Virus record (IMG/VR): IMGVR_UViG_3300024329_000007
Span: 1 to 64,000 of that record
DNA: 64,000 nucleotides
DNA from: a virus
Direction: 5' to 3' (one strand)
The notes under the pieces were generated by a model, which was given only the letters and a program-made list of their open reading frames with translations, made no database searches and was not told where the DNA came from. Position numbers and translations under genes: made by a program. Position 1 is the stretch's first letter. Each line of letters begins with the position of its first letter. Shown one piece after another: positions 1-8,585 of this stretch.

Positions 1-436
1 TAGATAGTATAATTTCAATATCAACACCTAGATTAACTGGAATCATTTCAAATTCTGCCACAAAACCTTTAAATTCACCATTTGGTGTAATCATATTATA
101 TTGACCTAAGTTTCTTTTATTAACTAACTTAGATGGATCTATTGCAATACTAGTTAGATTAACAATACCTCTTGGTACTCTATCATAGTTACCATCTGCC
201 TTTATTGGATCCGGATCACAATTTTCACCATTTAATGTGCTAAATAAAAAATTGTCTCTCATAAAGTTTTCATCGCCAGCAATTGCATAATAAAATGGGA
301 CGTCTACTATTACCCTTTCATCCTGGTTAATCTGTCTCCAAAAACTTAGTTTTGAATTTAGATCAGCTAGAAGGCCAACAACAACATGTCTTACAACACT
401 ATCGTCTTTATTAAATTTAAGATTATAACTTGCCAT
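1..436 (-). CDS. Partial virion protein, possibly gp15-like tail sheath stabilizer
   Basis: An open frame starts at an ATG at 434-436 and runs off the left edge, giving about 145 residues without a stop. It begins MASYNLKFNKDD and holds RVPRGIVNLTSIAIDP, LVNKRNLGQY and MIPVNLGVDIEI. The alternation of short strands around a VPRG...NLTSI core recalls T4 gp15-type tail terminator/stabilizer proteins of marine T4-like phages, but this is a by-eye resemblance. A GATATATATAA element lies 21 bases before the start, so the gene may open a late transcript separate from gp46 upstream. The C-terminus is outside the window. Function is tentative; that it is a coding region is firm. Confidence 0.55.
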   Translation of the reverse strand, partial: MASYNLKFNKDDSVVRHVVVGLLADLNSKLSFWRQINQDERVIVDVPFYYAIAGDENFMRDNFLFSTLNGENCDPDPIKADGNYDRVPRGIVNLTSIAIDPSKLVNKRNLGQYNMITPNGEFKGFVAEFEMIPVNLGVDIEIILS

Positions 437-456
437 TCTTTAGAAGTCCTTGTTTT

Positions 457-467
457 TTATATATATC
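457..467 (-). promoter_or_regulatory. Candidate late promoter element GATATATATAA
   Basis: On the minus strand the spacer between gp46 and the left-edge virion gene reads GATATATATAA. The same GATATATA core recurs at other junctions on the coding strand (29553, 33998, 35166, 49125, 62893). T4 late promoters use a lone TATAAATA -10 box, so this is a plausible counterpart. No transcription data support it. Confidence 0.35.
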
Positions 468-477
468 ATAGAACATA

Positions 478-2148
478 TTACTCTATATTTTCAATACTGA
501 ATTTAGAGAAACCATTCTCACGATATATTTGTATTTTCTTATCAAAAATCTCATGCGGTAGTACCGTATGATTAATTACAAATGTATTTATCTTGTTTTC
601 TTTGATAACTTGATTTAATATCTTTAATATATTGTAAACGCCATCGTGATCTACTGAAGATAAGAGCTCATCTAAAAATAAAAGATTAAGTTGTGGAAAT
701 CTTAACTTTAGTATTTTAATAATTGCAATGATAATAATAAAATCTGCTTTCTTACGTTCACCAGTAGAAAGAGTAAGTGGATTAATATCTTCACCTAAGT
801 GATTAATAATACAGTCAAACTTTTCATCAAATCTAATATGGAATTGTAAATGCATCGTTGAGGCCATGGCAGCAATATTAGCATTAAGTCCTGGTAGAAT
901 AGTTTTAACTGCAAGATTCTTAACTCCATCTTCACCTAATACTTGTTCTACAATTTCCATAAAATTATAATCAGCATTTAGATTATCCTTCTCATTTGAT
1001 TTAGTAGATTCTTTATCTTCAAACTCTGTAATTAAAGTTTTTAAGTGGTCAAAGTTTTTATCATCAGGTGTATTTTTAAGTTTTAATAGTTCTGCCTTTA
1101 ATTGGCCCATATTAATCTTATGCTCTCTGATTTGTCCCTCTAATTCTAGTTTTGATTCTCTTGCATCAGTTACTTTTTCTGATAAAGCATCCATCTCAAC
1201 TTTAAATGATTTAATACTATCCATGTTAGTTTTAATATTTTCTTCAAACTCACACTTTTGATTTGTATGCCATTCTGAATCCAGTTTAGTTTCACATGTT
1301 GGACAGTGACCACTTTCATATAGAGCTAACTTTTTCTTTAAGTAATCTATTTCTCTTTTAATATCTTTAGCATCAGAATGTTTATCATTATATTGTGAAT
1401 TAAATTTATTCATCTCACCCTCATGGCTCTTTCTTTCTACATCTAACTTTTCAACAGTACTCTTTAATGATAATAAACCCTCTTTTAATTCTTCGATCTT
1501 AGATTTATTAGCTGTATTAGATTCTTCTAAGAGTGTATTTAGTTTACCGCGAACTGATTTAATAGATTCTAAAAGCTGGCTAAGTTCAGATTCATAAGTG
1601 TCAATATCCATTTTGACTTGCTTGCGCTCTTCTTTGATTTGCTTTTGCATATCATTAAGAATAGAGAACCCAAACATCCTATCAATAATTTGTCTTTTAT
1701 CACTATTGTTCATAGTTAAAAAAGATTTAAAATCATTAATTGACAGAATAATAATATTTTTAAATACATGGTATGGAATTCCAAAAACCTCTTCTTCTAA
1801 ATAGTCTTGTACCGATTTTTTACCAGCCTTATCAAATTCAATACCATTAATCATAACAGAAAACTTATTTGGCATAAGTCCTCTTTCAATATCGATTTTC
1901 ATAGTACCACATTGAATACCTATTTTTACAAGTAGATCTTTATTAATCCTATTCGGCAGGTCAGAAAGCTTTACACCTTCTACCTTTCCATATAACCCAT
2001 AAATAATTGCATTTGCAATAGTGGTTTTACCATCACCATTCTTACCTAATGTTAAAAACAACTCGGATTGATCTTGGTCAAATTCTAAACGTTGTACTTT
2101 ATTTCCGTAAGATGCAAAGTTCTTAAATTCAATATAATCTATTCTCAT
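478..2148 (-). CDS. 46: Recombination endonuclease subunit gp46 (SbcC/Rad50-like ATPase)
   Basis: ATPase subunit of the phage SbcCD/Mre11-Rad50-like complex that resects DNA ends for recombination-dependent replication. At 556 residues it matches T4 gp46 in size. Walker A is GKNGDGKTT at residues 35-43, a zinc hook CPTC sits at 282-285 between two coiled coils, the ABC signature LSTGERKK is at 460-467, and Walker B LLFLDE is near 489-494. All Rad50 hallmarks are intact. Its start overlaps the end of gp47 by 4 bases, so the two subunits are translationally coupled. It is the last gene before a new candidate promoter. Confidence 0.95.
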   Translation of the reverse strand: MRIDYIEFKNFASYGNKVQRLEFDQDQSELFLTLGKNGDGKTTIANAIIYGLYGKVEGVKLSDLPNRINKDLLVKIGIQCGTMKIDIERGLMPNKFSVMINGIEFDKAGKKSVQDYLEEEVFGIPYHVFKNIIILSINDFKSFLTMNNSDKRQIIDRMFGFSILNDMQKQIKEERKQVKMDIDTYESELSQLLESIKSVRGKLNTLLEESNTANKSKIEELKEGLLSLKSTVEKLDVERKSHEGEMNKFNSQYNDKHSDAKDIKREIDYLKKKLALYESGHCPTCETKLDSEWHTNQKCEFEENIKTNMDSIKSFKVEMDALSEKVTDARESKLELEGQIREHKINMGQLKAELLKLKNTPDDKNFDHLKTLITEFEDKESTKSNEKDNLNADYNFMEIVEQVLGEDGVKNLAVKTILPGLNANIAAMASTMHLQFHIRFDEKFDCIINHLGEDINPLTLSTGERKKADFIIIIAIIKILKLRFPQLNLLFLDELLSSVDHDGVYNILKILNQVIKENKINTFVINHTVLPHEIFDKKIQIYRENGFSKFSIENIE

Positions 2149-3260
2149 TTGTCGGTATCATAATTATATGCACATAATGTGTATAGTTGTTGTAACTTAG
2201 CCTTAACCTTTTGTTTCATTTCATCATCATCGCCAATACCATCAACATACATATTACAAAGATTAAGAATATTGTAATTCTTATACATTTCTTCTATCTC
2301 GTCTATGTCGTGAAAATCTTTATCAATATAATTATCCTCTTGGTAAATATTAGGTTCTAGCTTTCTACTAATATGTTGAATTTTATTAATAAGCTTTGAA
2401 AGAGCATTTGATGTTGCTATTTGACTAGGTACATAGAGATCTACAAAATTATTTTCTATCTGTGATTTAAACGATCCTAATGTGATATCAAATAGCTGTG
2501 TGACATTATATTTTAAAAACTTAGGTGATATATGGTTTTCAAAGAAGGTCTCTGACATGTCCTCTAAGTCGACAAGATCAAATCCCTTTGCATTATTAGA
2601 GTCTGATCTAGTTAATTGATAAGGAACTCCAACCATTAATAATTTACCACGTTCTTGTCTAAAGTGAATATGTCCACTATAAACTCTTGTATACTTATCA
2701 TAAATATTAGAGTCAGTACCATGTTCATTCTTAACCTTAGCATTAAGGTAAATACCTCTTACTTCAGAATGACAAAATACTATATCTGCTGTTGGAAAGT
2801 CTGCTAAAGTTTCAGCTTCATGTTCTGCGTCTCTTCTCCATGGCATCATCAAAATATTACGATTAGACCATTTCATTAATTTAGGCTCTTTATAGATCTG
2901 TACATTTGGGATCCACTTAAGACTATCAATAGAAGTAATCTCATTACTTTTCTTAGCCCATATATCGTGGTTACCACAGATAATATGAACTGGAAGTATT
3001 TTACCCAGCCTTTCAAAAAGATTTACAGCATAATTTAAAACCTTAATATTAATAGATTGTCTATTATCAAAAGTATCTCCTACTTGAACTAAGACATCTC
3101 CAGGTTTTACGTGCTTTTTTAATGTTGGTATAAATACTTTTTCAAAGAATTCTTTTTGAATATTAAGCCATTCTACTGAATTAGCTCTAACTCCAAAATG
3201 TAAATCTCCTAATACCCAAACCCTATTTGCACCAGCTTTAATAGTTTTAGATTCAATCAT
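2145..3260 (-). CDS. 47: Recombination endonuclease subunit gp47 (SbcD/Mre11-like nuclease)
   Basis: Metallophosphoesterase nuclease subunit that partners gp46. The calcineurin-like motifs appear in order: LGDLHFG (D19, H21), VGDTFDN (D62), CGNHDIW (N97, H98), FCHSE (H164) and SGHIHF (H197, H199), so both metal sites look complete. At 371 residues it is close to T4 gp47 with a modest C-terminal extension that probably docks on the gp46 coiled coil. It overlaps gp46 by 4 bases and follows a 146-residue gene by one base. Function is secure from motifs and pairing. Confidence 0.95.
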   Translation of the reverse strand: MIESKTIKAGANRVWVLGDLHFGVRANSVEWLNIQKEFFEKVFIPTLKKHVKPGDVLVQVGDTFDNRQSINIKVLNYAVNLFERLGKILPVHIICGNHDIWAKKSNEITSIDSLKWIPNVQIYKEPKLMKWSNRNILMMPWRRDAEHEAETLADFPTADIVFCHSEVRGIYLNAKVKNEHGTDSNIYDKYTRVYSGHIHFRQERGKLLMVGVPYQLTRSDSNNAKGFDLVDLEDMSETFFENHISPKFLKYNVTQLFDITLGSFKSQIENNFVDLYVPSQIATSNALSKLINKIQHISRKLEPNIYQEDNYIDKDFHDIDEIEEMYKNYNILNLCNMYVDGIGDDDEMKQKVKAKLQQLYTLCAYNYDTDK

Positions 3261-3261
3261 T

Positions 3262-3702
3262 CTAAAATAATTTTTTAATATTTTTTCTATCTAATATTCC
3301 AGTACGTATATCAAGCTCTTGAATAAGATCTTCTTTATAAACATTTGATAATGAGCTATAGAACTTATCTGCTTTAATATCAAAATAAACACAAAGCTCA
3401 CTAAATAAATCTATTCTACTGTATTTAGCAACCATTTCATCTACTATAAATCCGTAAACTTCATTAATATCTGCTTTCTTTAATTTAGTACATCTGCCTA
3501 AATCATCTACTTTATTAAATTTACTAAACCTAGAGCCTTCAATTAATTCATGGATCCATCTTGCTATCATTTCAAAATGAATTCGTTCTTCTTCATGTAA
3601 GCCATCGTCTAATGATGGATCTAAGTCAAATTTTATAGTGCCATTTAATTCAAAGTCTGGAGAATCAAAATTATTATTAAATATTTTATCGTTTTTTGCC
3701 AT
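3262..3702 (-). CDS. Conserved-looking phage protein of unknown function (146 aa)
   Basis: Not recognised. The product is acidic at its N-terminus (many D, E and N in residues 1-45) and predicted mostly helical after that, with segments such as FEMIARWIHELIEG and ADINEVYGFIVDEMV. It has no signal peptide, membrane segment or clear catalytic motif. It sits between the gp41 helicase and gp47 with spacings of 13 bases and 1 base, inside a dense replication and recombination operon. A replisome accessory role is possible by position only; it does not obviously resemble gp59. Confidence 0.75.
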   Translation of the reverse strand: MAKNDKIFNNNFDSPDFELNGTIKFDLDPSLDDGLHEEERIHFEMIARWIHELIEGSRFSKFNKVDDLGRCTKLKKADINEVYGFIVDEMVAKYSRIDLFSELCVYFDIKADKFYSSLSNVYKEDLIQELDIRTGILDRKNIKKLF

Positions 3703-3715
3703 GTTTTTATTTTTA

Positions 3716-5032
3716 TTATATGCTATGTAGATTTGAGTTAGTTATATCATCCGTTTCTATTAAACGCATATAATTCCAATCAATGTCTAATTTACACTTA
3801 GTTCCTTTACCTTCACCATCTCTAATCTTTAATAATTTAAGCCAATATTCTGCGTTAGCTCTCATTAAATCATCTTGAATAATACCTAACATAACATCTG
3901 CTGTATGTGAAAGACCTGCAGATTCTGCAATATCTGTCATTCCAATATCGGATGAATTATAACCATTTCTTGTGATTTGAGTTGCAGTAACAATTAACCA
4001 ATTATTACGTATGCCCATTGCTCGAAGGTCTTCAGCAATTTGCTTAATTTTCATATAAGTGTTTTCTGTATTTTGATTTCTATAATTAGCTAAAATGTTA
4101 ATATAGTCAATTACTACAGCTCCTACTTTAATTTGTCTTTCTTCTTCTATTTGACTAACATAAGCTTCAATATCTAACACAGTAGCCTGTGATGTTGGAA
4201 ACTGTTTAACAAACAATTCACCAGGTGGTGTAAATCCATCACCGACTGCTTCTAGTCTACGTTGTACATGTTCTTTATTTTTAGCCTTTTCAGCATAGTC
4301 ATTAATATTAATACTAAGTAGATTAGAACCAATACGTTTTACAAACTTATGAGCAGCCATTTCTGCAGTAATAACTACAGTATTTGTACCCATTTTTACA
4401 AAGTTAGCAGCATCATTTGCTAAGTAAATAGACTTACCAATGTTTTGTTCACCAGCATATACAATTAAATTACCACCTTTATCATAACCACCTCCAAGTA
4501 GTCTATCTAAAAAGTTATATCCGGTACTTACCTTTTCGGATTCTTTCTGATCATGTGAGTCTACCTCAAAAAAGTTAAGCCCTAGATCTGAATTAAATGT
4601 TAGATTATTTCTATCATTAATTAAACCCTTAACCTTTTGTATAACTGAGTCTGCATTTTCTGGAGTTACTTGTGTAGTTTTAATATACTCAATAGTATCA
4701 AATAGAGACGTATCGAAAGTTCTCCATTTAATCCATGATTCTGCAGTACTAGTTAACCATTCTTCGTCATACTGATCTAAGTCTACTTGGAATAACATAT
4801 CCAATATATTATCAGTGACTTTATCTTTAGCTTTATTAGAGTGGCTTACTAGTAGCTTAATTTGCTCTTGTGTTGGAGTCTCATTAAACTTAGTATAGAA
4901 TTTATTAGCCAAGTGACTAAGCACATCAATCTCTTCGGACGTATAATATCCACTTTTAATTGCTTGTAGGTATTTAGGCTTTTGTAAAGAAAGTCTAAAG
5001 AATATTTTCTCAAAATCTTGTCCGAATTGCAT
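3716..5032 (-). CDS. 41: Replicative DNA helicase gp41 (DnaB-like)
   Basis: Hexameric 5'-3' replicative helicase of the RecA/DnaB_C superfamily that unwinds the fork together with the gp61 primase. Walker A is GEQNIGKS at residues 194-201, the Walker B-like strand is VGAVVIDYINIL near 300, and ATQITR with a following R-rich segment fits the sensor and finger regions. The first 150 residues are helical, matching the DnaB-type N-terminal domain. Length 438 is slightly below T4 gp41 (475). The upstream neighbour is a 2OG oxygenase and the downstream one a small unknown gene before gp47. Confidence 0.92.
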   Translation of the reverse strand: MQFGQDFEKIFFRLSLQKPKYLQAIKSGYYTSEEIDVLSHLANKFYTKFNETPTQEQIKLLVSHSNKAKDKVTDNILDMLFQVDLDQYDEEWLTSTAESWIKWRTFDTSLFDTIEYIKTTQVTPENADSVIQKVKGLINDRNNLTFNSDLGLNFFEVDSHDQKESEKVSTGYNFLDRLLGGGYDKGGNLIVYAGEQNIGKSIYLANDAANFVKMGTNTVVITAEMAAHKFVKRIGSNLLSININDYAEKAKNKEHVQRRLEAVGDGFTPPGELFVKQFPTSQATVLDIEAYVSQIEEERQIKVGAVVIDYINILANYRNQNTENTYMKIKQIAEDLRAMGIRNNWLIVTATQITRNGYNSSDIGMTDIAESAGLSHTADVMLGIIQDDLMRANAEYWLKLLKIRDGEGKGTKCKLDIDWNYMRLIETDDITNSNLHSI

Positions 5033-5042
5033 ATATATTATT

Positions 5043-5615
5043 TTAAGGTTCTATGCTAAATGAACCACTTTGTTTACCGGTAGGTTCCGTAGACCAAAGA
5101 TTAATTGCAATAGCCTTTCTAACACCACTAGTAACATTACTTACTCTATGATAATATTTACCAGCATCGAAAATAACTAATCTATTAGGCCTTGCATATA
5201 TTCTTTCTGGATCTTTGTCTGGGCCATGTGAATAAATTTCTAGCATTCCACCTTCAAATAAGTCTTGCTCCGGATAATAAACTGTGCCGATGTCTGGTGT
5301 TGACAATTCGCCAGTAGCTTTCATTAATTCTTCATCTTTATCAATATGTAGCTCAAGCTTATTATTAAAACCATCATCTACTGAAGACTGAATGCCAGTC
5401 CAATACTCAAAACCTTCTATTGTAAATATTTCATTTATAGGACAGTTTTCTGCCCAAATATATTCTATAAGTTCTTTTTTAACTGAGTTTGTCGGACTAT
5501 TCCACCAACCATCCCACCAGTAATATTCACCTGGATCATTAAAAAAATTAGAGTCATTTTGGATCTTATCAAGAAGTACTCTATCCTTTACAAAGTTATC
5601 TATTACTATTATCAT
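5043..5615 (-). CDS. 2-oxoglutarate/Fe(II)-dependent oxygenase (prolyl 4-hydroxylase-like)
   Basis: A likely Fe(II)/2OG dioxygenase of 190 residues. The facial triad is visible as H90-x-D92 (ELHIDKDE) and H156 (KYYHRVSNV), with R166 as the expected 2OG carboxylate-binding arginine ten residues later. The middle holds the usual jelly-roll strands GGMLEIYSH and NRLVIFDAG. The substrate cannot be read; phage relatives have been linked to protein or nucleic-acid hydroxylation without firm proof. The stop is 11 bases before gp41 and the start overlaps the upstream 99-residue gene by 4 bases, so it is expressed with replication genes. Confidence 0.8.
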   Translation of the reverse strand: MIIVIDNFVKDRVLLDKIQNDSNFFNDPGEYYWWDGWWNSPTNSVKKELIEYIWAENCPINEIFTIEGFEYWTGIQSSVDDGFNNKLELHIDKDEELMKATGELSTPDIGTVYYPEQDLFEGGMLEIYSHGPDKDPERIYARPNRLVIFDAGKYYHRVSNVTSGVRKAIAINLWSTEPTGKQSGSFSIEP

Positions 5616-5911
5616 TCAAATGGGTTTATTAAAATTTTATATGCTTCTTTACCTTCTTCATTATTAGTTTGTTCTAATAGACCTAAGTTTTTTAAGTCTT
5701 TTAAAGATTCTAATAAATGTGGTTGTTCTGTTTCAGGGAATCTATATGTCTTTAAAGCATGAAGTGTAAAGCTACCCTTATATCTGTCAGGGCTACGCTC
5801 ACACATTCTTACTTCATTATAGACAATATCAAATCCGGTCGGATATCCTGGAAGATCTTTTTCTATGCCGAGAATATACTTTATTGGAGTATTATCCTCA
5901 TTAATCTTCAT
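5612..5911 (-). CDS. Small phage protein of unknown function (99 aa)
   Basis: Not recognised. Its C-terminal half (LLESLKDLKNLGLLEQ followed by EAYKILINP) reads like a helix-turn-helix plus wing, so a small DNA- or RNA-binding fold is possible. It overlaps uvsX upstream by 11 bases and the 2OG oxygenase downstream by 4 bases, which indicates translational coupling and a real gene. No catalytic residues or membrane segments are seen. Confidence 0.7.
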   Translation of the reverse strand: MKINEDNTPIKYILGIEKDLPGYPTGFDIVYNEVRMCERSPDRYKGSFTLHALKTYRFPETEQPHLLESLKDLKNLGLLEQTNNEEGKEAYKILINPFE

Positions 5912-7013
5912 CTGTTGCGCTCATTAATTCATCAACATTAAGCTCTGTACTTGTATTATAGTTAAATAAGTCATAAACTTTTTTATCGATTTTTTCTAGA
6001 ATTTCTTGCGTAAATACTTTTTCACTAAAGAATTCTTTATTTGATACAACTTCATCTATGTGTTTACAAATCCAGCCTCTTGCTGTTGCCTTTGGAATTT
6101 TAACACCCTTTTCAATTTTACCTCTAGTAATACCAATATCTTCCCAGTCAATATACTGTTCTAATCCAACATACTTGTTCATACCTTCGCTAAAGTGCAA
6201 GTGGAATTTAATAGGATGTGGTTTTGCAAATCTATTCTTGTTTGGTTTTGCATTTACAATAATACCAGCCTTTTCTCCACCTTCTTTAAGTTGTGCTTTA
6301 CCTAAGAATAAAACAATTGATGCTGCATATTCTGGTCCAGTTCCACCACCAGCAACTTGTCTTGAAATAAAATCTTGAGTCTGGTATGTGTGGTTAGTAA
6401 ATAAGAATGGAATTTTTAAATCAGCCAATGGCGTCATAATAATTCTAAAGATAGACTTAAGAATCTTAGAACGTGTCATATCTGATTTTTCAGATCCAGT
6501 TCTTGCATCATCAATCTCTTTTGCAGTTGCTAAGTTACCAGCAGAATCTAAGATAATCATAACCTTAGGTACTTCACCACCAGCTCTTTTTACATCTTGC
6601 ATCTTTCCAGTAATTGTAGTAACAGAAGTTCTAAACTCTTGTACAGTATTACATGGTTGGTAATTAACTTTCTTAGTATCAATGCCAAACTTTTCCATTA
6701 ATGTTTTATCAACAGCTGCCTCAGAATCATAAAAGATTACATTATAGCCCATGTCAATTGCTCTCTTAACAGAGTTTAGAATTAAATAAGTTTTTCCAGT
6801 TCCAGAAGGTCCAGCAATCGAACAAGATCTATTGTTTGGCCATCCACCAAAAAGTGAACCACTAACACATGCATTTAAGTGATAATTACCAGTGTCAATC
6901 CACTCTGTAACTTCACTAAATGTTGATTGATCCATTACAGATCCCAATGGGTTTAAATTAGCTAGCTCTGCGTTAATATCGTCAAAGCTAAATTGTTTTT
7001 TTGTTTTTGCCAT
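5901..7013 (-). CDS. uvsX: Recombinase UvsX (RecA-like)
   Basis: Strand-exchange recombinase that forms filaments on ssDNA for recombination-dependent replication and repair. Walker A is GPSGTGKT at residues 68-75, a Walker B-like strand VPKVMIILDSAGN follows, and the TNHTYQT...GGGTGPEYAAS region matches the L2 loop and C-terminal core of UvsX. Length 370 compares with 391 in T4. Its mediator (UvsY-like, 31083) and partner helicase (UvsW, 29553) are also in the window. It starts 12 bases after two very small genes and is followed by an overlapping gene. Confidence 0.93.
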   Translation of the reverse strand: MAKTKKQFSFDDINAELANLNPLGSVMDQSTFSEVTEWIDTGNYHLNACVSGSLFGGWPNNRSCSIAGPSGTGKTYLILNSVKRAIDMGYNVIFYDSEAAVDKTLMEKFGIDTKKVNYQPCNTVQEFRTSVTTITGKMQDVKRAGGEVPKVMIILDSAGNLATAKEIDDARTGSEKSDMTRSKILKSIFRIIMTPLADLKIPFLFTNHTYQTQDFISRQVAGGGTGPEYAASIVLFLGKAQLKEGGEKAGIIVNAKPNKNRFAKPHPIKFHLHFSEGMNKYVGLEQYIDWEDIGITRGKIEKGVKIPKATARGWICKHIDEVVSNKEFFSEKVFTQEILEKIDKKVYDLFNYNTSTELNVDELMSATDED

Positions 7014-7025
7014 AATATTGTATGA

Positions 7026-7199
7026 TTATTTTTCAAAAAGTTTCTCTTCTTCAGTTCGTAAGACTTCTAGTTCTGCTAAAAGCTTATTAGCCTCTTCTTT
7101 TAATTCGGCCATATTATTTTCTATAACAGACAATTTCACATAAAGAGTTTTATATTTCTCTATATGTGCTGCCTGTTCTGGTGTCATATTAATATCCAT
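7026..7199 (-). CDS. 57-residue coiled-coil protein of unknown function
   Basis: A short open frame starting at the ATG at 7197-7199. The sequence is one amphipathic helix rich in E, K and L (for example MAELKEEANKLLAELEVLR), so a small coiled-coil oligomer or a partner for a replication protein is likely. It fits exactly between a 51-residue gene (3 bases away) and uvsX (12 bases away) on the coding strand, which argues for a real gene. No known family is recognised. Confidence 0.6.
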   Translation of the reverse strand: MDINMTPEQAAHIEKYKTLYVKLSVIENNMAELKEEANKLLAELEVLRTEEEKLFEK

Positions 7200-7202
7200 A
7201 TC

Positions 7203-7358
7203 TTATTCTGGAAATTCTATTTTTAATTGATTAGGATCCGGCTGATTAGCCTCTTCTATTTTCCATATCAAACTTCTAACTTGCTCCCCAAATTCCATAT
7301 TATTAGGAAGTTCTTTATGAAGAGATTTAATTGTTTCGTAAAATGTTGGTGTTGTCAT
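7203..7358 (-). CDS. 51-residue protein of unknown function
   Basis: A short frame from the ATG at 7356-7358. It begins MTTPTFYETIKSLHKELP and ends QLKIEFPE; it appears soluble and helical, with one Trp (SLIWKIEEA). It lies 15 bases after the C-terminal polymerase gene and 3 bases before the 57-residue gene, filling a stretch that otherwise would be empty in a very compact genome. Function unknown. Confidence 0.55.
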   Translation of the reverse strand: MTTPTFYETIKSLHKELPNNMEFGEQVRSLIWKIEEANQPDPNQLKIEFPE

Positions 7359-7373
7359 AATTATTTTTATATT

Positions 7374-8582
7374 TTAAAATAATGCCGAAGCATAGATTAA
7401 GTTTGTATCTAGTGTTTGTAAGCCACATGCTACAAGAACTCTATTAAGAGGATCTATCATTGACTTTTCAAATTGAGTATCATAGTCAACTTGTGGTGCA
7501 AACTCATAAGGGTGGTCTCCAGGCATATAAGCGTAAACCTCACTAATTGGACTTTTACAATTATAGATTTTAAGCTTTTCACCATTACCGATTACTTTAT
7601 ACTTTGTCTTATATTTTGCATTAGTATTTAATAAGTAATTATAGTAACCTGCTGCTTTTACATTTGCTGGACATTTTAGACCTACTTGTAATTCAATCTG
7701 ATCATCTACAATATACTTTTCAATATTATTAGTTCTACGATTAAAACTAATATCGTCTATATTAGCCATTTGAAACTCCTTCTTAGTCTCTTTCATAAAA
7801 TTAACTAGAGTTTGCAAATCTTCAGCAGTCGGAGTACTTCCACGCTTAAAAATAATCTTTAATGCTTCAACAAGCTTTTCTCTAACAAATTTAGGAGTTG
7901 AAGATTGGATTGTATCAAAGCCGATAGTCTTAACTTTCTTAAGAGGCTTGTGTCTATCGGTCACTTCTAATTTATCATCCCATGCAAGATTCTGAATATA
8001 CTTTTTCTTTGCTAACCAGATTCCATTATAAGCTAATGATTCTAACTCAAACATTAAGTAATTGTCAGTATTTCTAGCGTCTGCATATTTTTCCATGCAC
8101 TTAGTAATATAATCTTTAAGCCTAAATGCATAAAGCTCTAATATAAAAACATCAATTGCAACTTTTTTATCTTCATCCGGCCATACAATAGATTCATATA
8201 GATCTTGAAATTGAATATAACAAGAATCTGTATCAATGTAAATTACTGCAGGCTTTTCAATCTTACCTTTAACTTTAAATCCAAAATGCTCATGTACTTT
8301 TGTATCTTTATGCCAGAACTCATTTACATATTTGTTTAATATGTCTTCTGAATAAAGAATAGCATTTTTACTCTGTTTAGTAATAGACTCTGCAATATTA
8401 ATATCAAAAAAGTGAAACCATTTATTTCCAAATGCACCGTAAATAGAGTTAAGTGTTAATTTAACAGCCTGTTCGTATGCGGTATACTTAGCCGAAAGCT
8501 GCTCATAATGTTTTATGAGCAGCTCAGCTTCAGTTTGTGAAATTTGATCTATTGGTTTATTTTCTAATTCTTTGATATCCAT
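7374..8582 (-). CDS. 43B: DNA polymerase gp43, C-terminal fragment (palm, thumb)
   Basis: C-terminal part of a family B DNA polymerase. It opens with about 35 residues of the second fingers helix, then motif B (KLTLNSIYGAFGN, residues 41-53) and motif C (YIDTDSCY with catalytic D117 and D119), followed by the thumb. It lacks the exonuclease and motif A, which are encoded at 12477-13877. Together the two fragments total 868 residues, near T4 gp43 (898). It starts 3 bases after the clamp gene, so clamp and palm/thumb are co-expressed. The complementary break points suggest two subunits assembling into one enzyme rather than a decayed gene. Confidence 0.92.
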   Translation of the reverse strand: MDIKELENKPIDQISQTEAELLIKHYEQLSAKYTAYEQAVKLTLNSIYGAFGNKWFHFFDINIAESITKQSKNAILYSEDILNKYVNEFWHKDTKVHEHFGFKVKGKIEKPAVIYIDTDSCYIQFQDLYESIVWPDEDKKVAIDVFILELYAFRLKDYITKCMEKYADARNTDNYLMFELESLAYNGIWLAKKKYIQNLAWDDKLEVTDRHKPLKKVKTIGFDTIQSSTPKFVREKLVEALKIIFKRGSTPTAEDLQTLVNFMKETKKEFQMANIDDISFNRRTNNIEKYIVDDQIELQVGLKCPANVKAAGYYNYLLNTNAKYKTKYKVIGNGEKLKIYNCKSPISEVYAYMPGDHPYEFAPQVDYDTQFEKSMIDPLNRVLVACGLQTLDTNLIYASALF

Positions 8583-8585
8583 TAA

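Noticed and set aside
3262-3702. Assignment of the 146-residue gene as helicase loader gp59
   Set aside because: Position near gp41 is suggestive, but length and visible sequence features do not match the two-domain gp59.
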